From Spizellomyces sp. 'palustris' (taxonomy: Eukaryota; Chytridiomycota; Chytridiomycetes; Spizellomycetales; Spizellomycetaceae): DNA of 64,000 nucleotides. Of the stretch, positions 37,801 through 48,250 are shown piece by piece. The DNA is taken from contig QEAR01000012.1 in the NCBI GenBank assembly GCA_006535965.1, positions 269,596 through 333,595 of the forward strand, written 5' to 3'. The notes under the pieces were generated by a model that saw only the letters and a list, made by a program, of their open reading frames with translations, was not told where the DNA came from and searched no databases. The position numbers and the translations under genes are program-made. Position 1 is the first letter of the stretch. Each line of letters starts with the position of its first letter.

Positions 37801-37895
37801 CGTATGTCCGTCTCGTTGCGCTGCCGGCTGCTCGCCTGCTTTGCCAGCCAACGGCATCGTTGGGCGAACTTCAAAAGTTTAAGAGGCACCTTCAT
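34876..37895 (-). CDS. NRPS-like synthetase, A-T-TE architecture
   Basis: Single-module synthetase without a condensation domain. Three exons (37895-35998, 35913-35436, 35376-34876) give 958 residues, the usual size for fungal A-T-TE enzymes. The adenylation domain (about 40-560) has LLLLTSGSTGMPKAVELTHG, FGMTETCAG, WFKTGDCGF, LTGRANDSIIVNG and SLGKLPR with the A10 lysine. The carrier domain has FFERGGSSLEVIR, whose serine (about 626) should bear phosphopantetheine. The thioesterase has GYSYGG (Ser near 765), IPPHIKSRM and a GSHYTLM histidine. Known relatives of this layout (atromentin, terrequinone and microperfuranone synthetases) dimerise aromatic 2-keto acids. That activity is possible here but the substrate code was not decoded. 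Divergent from the 38.3 kb gene. Confidence 0.88.
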
Positions 37896-38311
37896 TGCTG
37901 TAAAATCTGATTTCGGGCGAGAATGGAGACTTTCCTTGCAAAAGGGCGGCAGGATTTTGTCTGGTAGCTTTCAGTCCCATTCACTCCAGGCGGAGTCTGC
38001 CAGACTTCAGAATGGCAGGACCGTCATGTAGAATCGTCCTCACCTAGCGGCTGGCGCCAAAGATGGCGCAAACAAAAACTATGACGGGGCAGCGCTTACG
38101 GCTGTACACGGCCGCCAAGCGAGCGGACGTGGTGGACTCGGAGGAATGCCCCCATCATCCAATGTACGACAGAAAACAGAGCACTGCCACCCGCAAAAGG
38201 CGGACAGAACAATCCGCAGGCAGACCTTACTGTCATGTCTTCTTAATAAATTAGTCCGGCGGGAATATGTGTTCCACCGTTTTGTTAGCGCGCTGCTAGC
38301 TGACTATCATA
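37896..38311. promoter_or_regulatory. Shared promoter, NRPS-like gene and tail-anchored orphan
   Basis: 416 bp between divergent starts. Rich in CGG-containing words (GGCGGCAGG, GAGCGGACGT, GGCGGACAG, TCCGGCGGG) of the kind bound by Zn2Cys6 factors; no site is proven. Confidence 0.4.
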
Positions 38312-40917
38312 ATGGCGACTCTTCTTTTTGACGATGAATCCGCTCGCGAGAAGCCTCTCTTACAAAGGCTGTATCCCTTCCACCTTAGACGGATTATCCG
38401 CGGAGCGAGAGATGCCCTTCATGCGCTGGAGAGTTTCGAAAATCTCGTGTTTCCTCCGCAAGACATCCGAGAGTCGAGTCGCCATGTCACTGATATCAAG
38501 GACAATTCGTACTCGTGGGATGGCTTCCTCGATTTTGATGCTCACATTGGAGACTGCGCATGCCAGATCCGCCCCATGCTTCTCATGGAGATAGTTGGGG
38601 AGTACCGAAAACATCCTGATCAAACGCTGGAGGCATTCAATCTCACCAAGAGAAAGCTGGAAGCTATGGTGACGAAAGCTATGGAAGTACACCGAAAACT
38701 TTGTGATGAAAATACCCCCGTCGAGAAAATCAATGGGCTGAGCAAGAAGGAGGAAACCCTCAACGGGTTCTATCGGAAAGTCGGTCTATCGGAATGGTTT
38801 ACCACATGGGTTGACCCTGAGAATTATGACGGCCTCCTTTTCTTGGAAAACATTATCCACTCGAACAAGGTCCATGGAAGTGGCAGCGCCGATCTTGCCA
38901 TTCCGATCGTTCCCAACTGTCAGCTTCCTACGCCTCCCGGCTCGCCCCAGATCAGGCATGCAGGCAACGGCGGTCGGGTTAAAGCAATTTCGAGCGAAGG
39001 ACATCCCATATGGGATGTAAAGAACTTCCGCACTGTCGTTCGCTTTCTGGTCTACGCGAATTTTCTTTCTCGTTTCAAAACATGTTTGCATCGACCAGAT
39101 GCAGAAGCCTTCATATATCGCGTCTCACAACAGCGTGCCTTCGATGCCCATGTCCTTCGCGACGGGGAAGAGCTGACTTGCCGCTGTGTGCACACTCCAG
39201 CGAGATGTACGTACAGGGCCCGCAAAGACGGACCCCGCCTTATAAACGACGAGATCTCCATGATGCAGATATGGATTTCGCATCTATCGTGCAGTTTCAT
39301 GGAGAAGTTATGTCGGTCGATGGGAATGCCGCTAAACGTGGAAAGGTAGTGCTTCGTAACAATGCTGCTTCCTAATAGGTTCTGCTGGTAATGCTTACAT
39401 CTCTGTACTTTTATAGAGCGGTTCGCGAGACAGTGCGTGTGTCAGCTCGTGGAATTGCGGTCGTTCCAACCTTTTTGACCATACCTGCAATAAGGCACGC
39501 CTGGGTCATGAGAAATATTCCTACCTTTTTGTTAGTTTATCGCTTTTGTTCTCAAGGTCTGTTAATGTTTTGGTATTATCTGATCAGTTGCATTGGATTG
39601 ATTGCCTTCTGCCCAACTGCAGGATACCATGCCAATTACTTTCGCATCGAACCTCATCCCACGACAGCCTTGGCACCGCCAGGAGATGATGCAGATGAAG
39701 ATGCCCTGCGTCGCTACATAATCGGCAACGAGATCACTTTCAGCGTCAAGCACGTGGAGCCTTTAGCTATTCAAACAGCAACTAGCTTTGATCCTTGTCT
39801 GGATGAACCGCACATTTGTATTATCGCAAACTCCCTCGACGGAGGTAATTCCGAGTTAGTCTCCGGTATCACTGGAGAGGGTCCGTGGTCCCGACTGCAC
39901 GACGACTGCGATTGCCAGGACAATAAGAATGCCGTGAGTCAAATCCTATCCTGCAACTTCAACGATGTCATCACCACGTTTTTCGCCCAGCATTCCAACT
40001 ACCCTTTCCCGTTGAATGCGTCTGATATTACTGAAGATGGTGATCCTCTCTCTCAATCGTTCAAGAGTAACGGCCTCCGATTCATGAATGAAGAACATCG
40101 CAAACTGATCGCCTTCTCCCATCAGTTGGGAACCTCTTACGATGCAATGCATCTGTTTGTTCCGCAGCACATGTTTTTGGAACGACCTAGGCACTTGGCT
40201 GCAATTACACAGGATAGAATCCGCGCCGGCCAACGTGTGATTCTTCCAGGCTTTTTTGAAGAAGGAAGTCACTCCCCGCAAGAGAGGCAAGGCAAGAACC
40301 CACAGACTGCGGAGGATCATATAACCTCCGACCATTCTAGTAAGCAGAAGTCTTCTCCAAATACCCATGAAGACAGAGCATTTTCCGGCACCACATATCC
40401 AAACGATTCCACAAACAACAAAGAGCCGAAAAAAACGAAAAACTCTGTCTCTTCCGTCCATAATCCTAGGAAGCAGAAGACGCTGTCCACAAAGCATGGA
40501 AAATCATCCGCCGACTTTTCTGCATCGAAGGATCCAGCGCAAGGGGTAAAAAGCACCAAAACGACTGCTACTTGCACGGATATTTCCATCTCGAAAGAGT
40601 CGCTTCGATGGAGAAGTGACGATGGAAAGATCTCATTGACGCTTTCCACGACGGATGACAATTTCCAGAAAGCGAAAATAACTATAATTCTTCAAACCTT
40701 CGACGAATGCAAAGATGCTATCACTGGTCGGAAACCCATTAAAGAAGGAGAGCAATTAGCTGCATCACAAAACAGCATTACAGGAACAGGCTCTCTTTAT
40801 CTTCGGGCACTTTCACGCAACTTTGCTTATAGACTTCCTTTGATGATTCTTCTGCTGTTATTTTCAAGCTTTGGCTACCACTTTTTGCTTCTCTCAGCGA
40901 GAACAGAGAACTTTTAG
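38312..40917 (+). CDS. Large orphan protein with C-terminal membrane anchor
   Basis: Two main exons (38312-39345, 39417-40917) give 844 residues; a further stop-free 66-nt intron is possible at about 39557-39622 (CAAG|GTCTGT ... CTGCAG), which would give 822. The first 345 residues are mostly helical and charged with no recognised domain. The middle has YFRIEPHPTTALAPPGDDAD and a Cys-containing segment (RLHDDCDCQDNKN). A 150-residue Ser/Lys-rich low-complexity linker follows. One hydrophobic helix near the end (RLPLMILLLLFSSFGYHFLL) leaves only a short tail, as in tail-anchored ER or outer-membrane proteins. It shares a promoter with the NRPS-like gene, so it may belong to the cluster, but its role is unknown. 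Confidence 0.6.
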
Positions 40918-40990
40918 ATTTAGGACCGTTCAGGACTTCTATGATTCTTTAGACAAATTTGTCACTATGACTTGCAATAAATAAGATATG

Positions 40991-41434
40991 TTCAAACTCT
41001 CCTGCACTTCGAGATGATAACAAATCCAGTTTACATTATTCCACGACGTGTGCGATGAGGAGGGCGATATGGTGACTTGTTGGCAACACCCTTGAAGCAA
41101 GGCCATAAATACCACAAGAGATGATATTGCATAGATATAACGTATAATACATAGATGGCGAGATTCGGGGCGCTAACCCGAACCCTACATGCTCACCCTT
41201 TCAAATAAACCAGATAGGTTCAAACTCTCCTGCACTTCGAGATGATAACAAATCCTGTTTACATTATTCCACGACGTGTGCGATGAGGAGGGCGATATGG
41301 TGACTTGTTGGCAACACCCAGGAAGCAAGGCCATAATTACCGCAAGAGATCATATTGCATAGATATAACGTATAATACACTGATGGCGACATTCGGAGCG
41401 CTAACCCTAACCCTACATGCTCATCCTTTCAAAG
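40991..41434. repeat. 228-bp tandem duplication containing a telomere-like block
   Basis: Two head-to-tail copies, about 40991-41218 and 41219-41434, both opening TTCAAACTCTCCTGCACTTC and sharing CGACGTGTGCGATGAGGAGG and ATAGATATAACGTATAATAC. Each ends with a telomere-like block: CTAACCCGAACCCT in the first, CTAACCCTAACCCT in the second. Roughly 94% identical by eye. No coding potential. Confidence 0.85.
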
Positions 41435-41459
41435 TTTAACCCCAATGTCACTAAGCACC

Positions 41460-43573
41460 CTAAAATTTCCTTCCCTTTGTAAACAGCATGAAAACAAAGA
41501 TAAGTGCCGCAAATGGTACTAGTGATAGGAAGGTCTTTTGAAGGCTCGTTGTGAAGCACGCCTCAACCGCATGCCTGACGTTATCCGGTAAAGTCTGTAT
41601 GAGCTCGTTGGCAGATTGCAACTTGGCAGCGTCGACGGAAGGAGCATCGGATATGAGGCAACGGTTGAGAACGTTGTTGTAGACAGCACCGGACATGGCT
41701 ATGCCAAATACACTGAAAAGCAGTAAAATAGCATGAGTTACGCTCGAGTGAACACCTACTCGGAATAAGATTCTAGAACTTACCCTCCAAGAATTTGGAC
41801 AAAGGTATTGGCACTGGTGGCCACTGCAATCAGATCGGGACTCACACTGTGCTGTATACCGACCACAGATGTTTGAACAATACTGCCACTTCCCAATCCG
41901 GCGATGAGGAGATAAATGATTCGCTGCCAAGTCTTAGAATCCGCATTGAGCGTGGACATCAAGCCAAGCCCAATGCTAGAAAGGACTGAACCAATAAATG
42001 GATAAATGAGGTAGACGTTTGTTTTGGCAATGAGGTGGCCTGCACGTACAAACAATTCAAAGTCAGCTACACCAATGTTCAGGCTTTTGCTGTTTTGACT
42101 GTACCTGAAGTGACGCTCATGAAGACAACACCCATAATCAATGGGATTGTCCATAATCCTGCAGCAGTGGAGGAAGCTCCATCGACAACCTGGAAATAGA
42201 TTCTAAGAGCGGAAATGTCAATGGGAGTGGCATCGATAGATACAGAAGGAAACTAGCTAGAGCCACATACGGGGTGTAGAATACTTCTGCATAGAAAGAC
42301 ACACCAAGGCAGAAGGACGTAGCAAGAAGGGCAACGGCAGTCCGGTTTTTGAAAAGTTGAGGTGAGATGATCGGTTCAGAGACTTTCGTTACCGACCATC
42401 CAAATGCTACAGCAAACACCGCGCCTAGAATCAGCAGGATAACGGTTGGTGGGCTGTCCCACTTCCATCGTTCGCCAGCGAACTGCAGAGGCAACAGCAA
42501 GCAAACACATCCGACAATGATCAAGCTCGTGCCAATGTAGTCAAGCCGCTGCAGCTTTCGAAGCATGCCCGACTGTTCTCCAGATTGTGTTCGCAAAAGA
42601 AAAAATATCGCGGTAGTGGCGATAGCGCATATTGGAAGGTTGATATAGAAGCACCACCTCCAGCTCAAGTGATCAGTAAATGCACCTCCGACCAGCGGAC
42701 CAACGACAGCAGCTAGACCGAAAACCCCTCCCATAAGACCTTGGTATTTGGCGCGTTCACCAACTGCAACAATATCGGCGATGATGATGAGTACGAGAGT
42801 GATCAGTCCTCCGCCTCCTATATTCGAAAGTAAGCCACTTGCTCTATACCCCTGGAACAAAGCAAAGCGAGGATTACCCAAGCCGGCGACTGCACGTCCA
42901 ACAGTAAGTAGCGCCATTCCGTTTGCGGCTCCACATAGCAAGGATCCAATCGAAAACAGTAGGACTGCCCCGATAATGGCATGCTTCCGGCCAAAGATGT
43001 CCGACAATTTTCCGTAGAGTGGGGCAACACATGTCTAAGGGAGGTGATACGTAACATCAGAAATTGTTGATACTTGAACTCAATCTTCCGAGAACGCTAA
43101 CCGATGTCAACAGATATGCGGTGCCAATCAACGAGAGCTGTGAACTAGCATTGAATTCATTGGCGATTCTGACTACCGCTGGGGCAACTATGGTCTTTCA
43201 TGGAGAGCGCATTGGTTACTTATGATATGATACCAATCAGAGTCCATTCTCAAGAAACACTACCCACCTGGTCAAGGGCCGCAAGGAAAACAACCATTCC
43301 CAACCTATATGAGCAGAAGAGCTCATATGAGATGCCTGCCTTCAAACTACACATCGCAGGATAGACTTACATGAATATTAGAACATAGAATCTCAATCCA
43401 GAAATTACTGATAGATCTTCGTCAGGAAGCTTCGTCTCTACTTGAAAGGACGGCGGAGGATTCTCAAGGCAGGACTCCACATCTCTCGTATTATTATTAG
43501 GCCCATGCTCAAAGTTTGTGACATGTTCTGTCGAACTTTTTTCATAGGTCTTCACGTTAAACCTTTCGCTCAT
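41460..43573 (-). CDS. MFS drug transporter (DHA2, 14 TM), fused in frame to the amidotransferase
   Basis: Proton-coupled efflux pump of the DHA2 type, probably exporting the cluster product or an intermediate. Exons join as ISGLRFYVLIFM-LGMVVFLAALDQ, TIVAPAVVRIANEFNA, GTAYLLTS, then TCVAPLYGKLSDIFGRKHAI, the DHA signature GRAVAGLGGGG, WRWCFYINLP, a long block to FYTP-IYFQVVDGASSTAAGL, and GHLIAKTNVYLIYPFIG onward. Fourteen helices are plausible. There is no stop codon between the preceding asparagine-synthase-like domain and this one; the two lie in one continuous exon at 43877-43371. An independent start could be ATG 43573 (MSERFNVKTY), but that Met lies inside the conserved C-terminus of the amidotransferase. 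I favour one fused protein of about 1,200 residues. Confidence 0.82.
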
Positions 43574-46061
43574 CACAACGAATGACAACATGACCAGCAA
43601 TGTGCGTAAAGCCATAGTTGACCCCGTCGTTTCAAATGATTTCTTCAATTGTTCCACTACCTCCCATCGGGCCCATCCTAGCCTGCCGATAGATTCCTTA
43701 GTGATACGTTGCCTGAGAAGGACACCCACGGGAGATTCGGCGAGGTTTGACACAGGTGCCAAGTAGGGATGTTTACGCCTATTGTAAATTTCTTCTGAAA
43801 TATAGGGCTTTGCTGCTTCCCGCAATACCCATTTTTCAGTCAATTCACCCGTTTCAGACGCACGTATCTTTACTGAGCTGCGAACGTATTTCAGTCGTGT
43901 CAGCCGCTAGAACAATTAATAAGAAGAAGCTGGCTGAATATACTCACGGTGGGAGGCTGTTTACATATGCGCAAAGGTGATGGTCGAGGAAAGGAGTGCG
44001 CCCCTCAACAGAATGCGCCATTTCGCTACGATCTCCTAAGACGTTACACAATACGTTTCCTAGAAAAGTCCTACTTTCCGCATACTGAGAACCCGAGTAA
44101 ATAGCGGTGGGGGATAATGAGTATCAATAATTAGGACCTCACCAAAGCCGTGTGTAGAGGGTGCCACTGATAGCAGAAGTAGAGCAGAGTACGGGAAGCT
44201 TGAGCTTATGACTCGGGAATAGACACACTAACGAATACCCATTACCTTCGTTCTTGCATTCTCCCTAGCTATTCCACTCAATCCCGCCGCAAGGGCGGTA
44301 CACGCATCAGGGGCACCAGTTTTCTCTATAAGGGATCTCTGAAATATATCTTGCGGGATTTGGGCCGCCCCTGCCAGTTGACGGTGACTACTTATTCCGT
44401 TAAGCATTCGTCGTCCGACCGAAGCGTCATTGTATGACATTTTTGAGACTAGGACTGTATCGTAGGATCCGCCCGTCTTTCCTTCGATTTCCTGTAGTTT
44501 AGCCTCTCGTTGGACATCCGACAAAGGATTTTCAACTGCGACATCAGGTTCTCGAAGGTAATCGGCCAGAAAGAAAGCATATCCAGCGAAATGTTCGTCA
44601 GCTCCCTCACCGGTGAGCACGACCTATGATGACATTACGTGTGAGCCATATCAGATATGCGACAGAGGCAGACCGACAGTGGATTGCAACCTAGCACAGT
44701 ACCTTAAACTTTCGGTCCCGAACTTCTTTGGAAAGTAGGTACTTTCCAATCGCGTTCAGATCTGGCATCGGGTGCTCGAAATGCCATATGGCTTCTTCAA
44801 ATCCAGCAACCAGGTCATCCTCTGTGATGGGAATCTTGTGGAATCTGGCACCGATATGTCTTGCCATTCGTTCCGCAATAGGTCCTTCATCAAACTGTTC
44901 CGCTCCTACCCATTCAAAAATCAGGCCAGAGTAATGCGCGTACATGAGCAGGAAAACCTAAACGAACCTTTCCCAGGAAATGCGATGGTAAAAGCATCAA
45001 TACTTGCTTTAGAATCAGTCTCCCTTAGAATAGCCATTGCAATTCCTGCGATAGCAGCGCTATCTATGCCTCCGCTTAAGTAGATAGCCAAAGGCACGTC
45101 CGATCGCATTCGTACTCTGATAGATTCGAAGAGGCGCTCACGAACGCCCTGGATCATATCCTCTACAGTACGTACATCAGGTACACGCTTGTCTGGGTAG
45201 TCTGCATCCCAGTACGTTTGGATATCGATGCTGCCGGAGAGTGTCGCAGTCATATATTTTCCAGCGGGCAGCTAATGCGTATGACAGGGTGAGTGGGCCT
45301 CCATGCAATTTGAGCAGACGTTCGACCAGACCTTGCTAACACCTTTGAATACGGTTCTGTTATCAAAGGAGGAACCGCCGTGCACAATGCTTTCAACATC
45401 CCATGTGGGTTTCCATCCCAGTGCAAGAAACGCTTTCATTTCGCTGGCGAGTACAAGTGCTCCGTTGATTACGCTATAGTACAGTGGTTTGATGCCGAAC
45501 CTGTCCCGAGCCGCTATGAAAAGTCCCTTTCGGCTGTCCCAGAGACAGAGTGCAAACTCGCCGCGGAGGCGCTCGAGAAAAGACAGGCCAAGCTCCTCAT
45601 ATCTGAATATAAATAGTGTCAGTTTTGCCTGTAGTGATCTGAAAAAGCTGACAAGGAATAAGTACAGGTGAACTACGATCTCGCTATCACTTTCGGTTTT
45701 GAAGACATGGCCATCAGCGCGTAGCTGAGAACGGATTTCCTCGAATCCATACAGCTCTCCATTCACTACAACATGGATATCCCCAGTTTCGTTTGAAATT
45801 GGCTGTTGCCCTGTTGCCAAACCCATAATGGCGAGACGATTGTGTCCGAGACCTATGGTATGGTCTTTTGCTTTAGAGAACAACAAGGTCATAAATCCAC
45901 CATTTTCTTTCCGTTATCTTACCGACTCTCCTATCCGGAGTAATGAATATCCCCTTTGAGTCTGGTCCACGATGATGAATGAGGTCAAGAGCGGACTCTA
46001 ATTGTGCTGGCGAGACTCTTTGGCAGCCCTCCGTATTAACAAATGCAGTGATCCCACACAT
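43553..46061 (-). CDS. Asparagine synthase-like glutamine amidotransferase (N-terminal half of fusion)
   Basis: AsnB-type enzyme: an N-terminal Ntn glutaminase releases ammonia used by a C-terminal ATP-dependent synthetase. The start is fixed by MCGITAFVN, where Cys2 is the catalytic nucleophile. The glutaminase has HHRGPDSKG, LGHNRLAIMG, VVNGELYGFEEIRSQLRADG, SDSEIVVHLYEELG and RDRFGIKPLYYS. The synthetase has SDVPLAIYLSGGIDSAAIAG (PP-loop), FPGKGAEQFDEGP, VVLTGEGADEHFAGY, EGRTPFLDH and TEKWVLREAAKPYISEEIY. Eight exons keep frame throughout. In metabolite clusters such enzymes often amidate carboxylates other than aspartate. No stop follows; the frame continues into the DHA2 transporter. It is divergent from the Diels-Alderase-like gene over 288 bp. 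Confidence 0.85.
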
Positions 46062-46349
46062 CGCTAAGGAGAGTTTCTTGGGAGTTGCGAGCAAGAAAGC
46101 AAATGGGATATCAAGCACCCTGGCACTGAAATACTTTGCGACAAGCGAAGCTGTACAAATATGCTGCAGAATATAATATTCATTCTCTCAATCCATGGCA
46201 GTGCAACAGTTTGGACGCAGCGGACCAGGCGCGTTTTAGTCCTGGTGGACGATGTGGATAACGCCAGCTGCAAGCCCAGGTCCATTTACTTTTATGAGCG
46301 AGCGTTCGGACTGTCCTCTTGCCATAATTTTGAAGCCTTCATCACACAA
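46062..46349. promoter_or_regulatory. Shared promoter, amidotransferase-MFS and Diels-Alderase-like genes
   Basis: 288 bp between divergent starts. Contains GCAGCGGACC at about 46217-46226, a 10-mer found again in inverse orientation in the MFS/acyltransferase promoter at 54064-54073. Confidence 0.42.
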
Positions 46350-47784
46350 ATGATCCTCATAGTTGTCCTCTGTGCCTTATTGTGCGGCGTCTCAGGTGCA
46401 CCGACACCATCGCTCATCCAACAAACCTCCATAACGAATCTCGCTTCGCATGTTTTCATTGAGGACCCATATTTGACAGCCTTGGATCTTCCCTACCGCA
46501 GTTGTCAGAAATCCCCTCCGTTGGCATTAAATGGATCTTTCGATGCACCGCGCTTGCGACATTTTGACGAAGGTGCCTTCGAATCATGGCATTTCGATGT
46601 GGTGCTGTTGCAAAACAACACCGAGTTCTTCTTCAACTGGTTTTTGAACGACCCTGCGCACGGAGGGTACGATCCTGTCTTCGTCGTAGAGTATAGTCTA
46701 CCCAATGGAACTCACTGGACAAAGAGCGTCAAGTCGACACCAGTCTACAGCGAACAAGGAAATCATTCACTCATAATGGGACCTAATAAATTTTCGTGGA
46801 CGCCGGGTATGAGCTACTACGAACTGGAAATTGAGATAGAAGGTTTTAGAGCTAGATTGACCTACGAAAAGTAAGTCCTGGGTTTAAATCCAGTGGAGGT
46901 ATAACAACCGTCTATTGCCAGATGTGTCTAACGATCTTGCTGTCTGAAAGTATGATTTCCATGCCATTCATTCCTCGACAATACGACTCTTCGGTCAGCG
47001 TCTTCCCATATTTCAATTTCATTGTCCCCATCCCCCGTGCTCACGTCGACGGATGGGTAGAGTTTGCCGATGGCGAAAGGTGGACAATTCAAAATGTCGG
47101 CTTTCACGTAGGTGCCGACGCTTTAGAGTGTCGTTTCTGAAAGTTAAAAATCGGTGGGTGTATACTGGTCAATAATCTTCGTCCTTTTTGTAGAGTCATC
47201 GGTGGGGTCAAATTACTCCGGCAAATAAGGATTATAAATGGTGAGTCTGTTGCGCATGTTGTTGTTGTGGTAATCTCAAGCTTAATCTCAAGCTCGTCTC
47301 TTATATCATTGCCGGAACTTGAAACGCAGGTCGATACTGCGAGCACATAGCTGGAATATCACTATCAATGCCATAATGTCCACATCCCCTGATGGTGAAG
47401 GTACGTGCGCAAGCAATGCGACCTCTGTAGCGATCTACAATCCTAAAAACCACTCTGATGTCTCTAGACTCGGTCGTTGCTGCATATTTAGCCCACCATC
47501 ACGACCCTCTCTTTAGCTTGTGGAACCCAGCAGACGTCTCCCTTATTCCAATTCGACAGGGTGATTCAGCTCTAACAAGTTACCTGCTGAATTATGACAT
47601 CTGCGGAGAGCGAGGTTATTTCCATCTCCCAGCGCAGTATAGGATCTCATCAGACTGTCAGCATACCGGTGGGACCACCCGTATTAAAGTTGATCTGAAT
47701 GGCCATTCCATTGTAGACGATAGGGTGACAGATTCGGCAGAGTGGGGTATCGGATATGTCGAGCATCATCACCTCTGCCTGTAG
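46350..47784 (+). CDS. Secreted CrtC/lipocalin-like protein, fungal Diels-Alderase type
   Basis: Five exons (46350-46870, 46951-47107, 47194-47240, 47330-47400, 47468-47784) give 370 residues, the normal length for this class. It starts with a signal peptide (MILIVVLCALLCGVSGAPTP). The N-terminal beta domain has the family hallmark GSFDAPRLRHFDEGAFESWHFD, then NNTEFFFNWFLNDP and YDPVFVVEYSLPNGTHW. The second half has PRAHVDGWVEFADG, a HRWGQI segment after intron 2, and SILRAHSWNITINAIMSTSP. Known fungal members (Fsa2, CghA, MycB, UcsH type) catalyse intramolecular Diels-Alder cyclisations in polyketide and peptide pathways; others are plain lipocalin-like AttH/Svf1 relatives. The pericyclase role is inferred from fold and context. 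Confidence 0.62.
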
Positions 47785-48250
47785 GTGTCAGGCAATAACC
47801 TCAAAATCTATTGACGTCATGAAGTATCGGTACATGCAAATATAGGATTACTTTCAAACTATATTTAAAACAGGCATTTATACAATGCACAGTCTCATTT
47901 TGCATATACCTTGCATTCCTTATTAGAAAGCCCAATTTTCAGCGTGGTTGGGTACATGGCTCAGAGCATTGGGCGCCGCTCTATTCCTTCCCAGGTGAAT
48001 CTAATTAGTAGTCATCGCAGACCTCTGCAAGGAAAAGTGACCAGTGAGCAGTTGCTGCGCAAATTGCTTCGCTTTTGTGTGTGACGAGGGCTGCGATTTT
48101 CTGTGGACGAGGCGGATTGGTCGGATTGAAGCGGGCAACCCACTGTGTCCACTCTAAGGAATGTGAGCCAATTCATGAACCCAGCCTTGAAAATACTTAA
48201 AACCCATTATCCCACCTCAACTCCCGTAAGTAAAAAAACTATCTTCCATT
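47785..48250 (+). promoter_or_regulatory. Promoter region of O-methyltransferase
   Basis: About 466 bp without a gene. Contains a direct repeat CGGATTGG-TCGGATTG at 48113-48128, a possible factor site, about 120 bp before the start codon. Confidence 0.4.

Noticed and set aside
43367-43843. Reading the transporter as a separate gene starting at ATG 43573
   Set aside because: That methionine lies within the conserved C-terminus of the amidotransferase, and there is no stop codon to end the upstream gene. Kept as the alternative in the feature notes.
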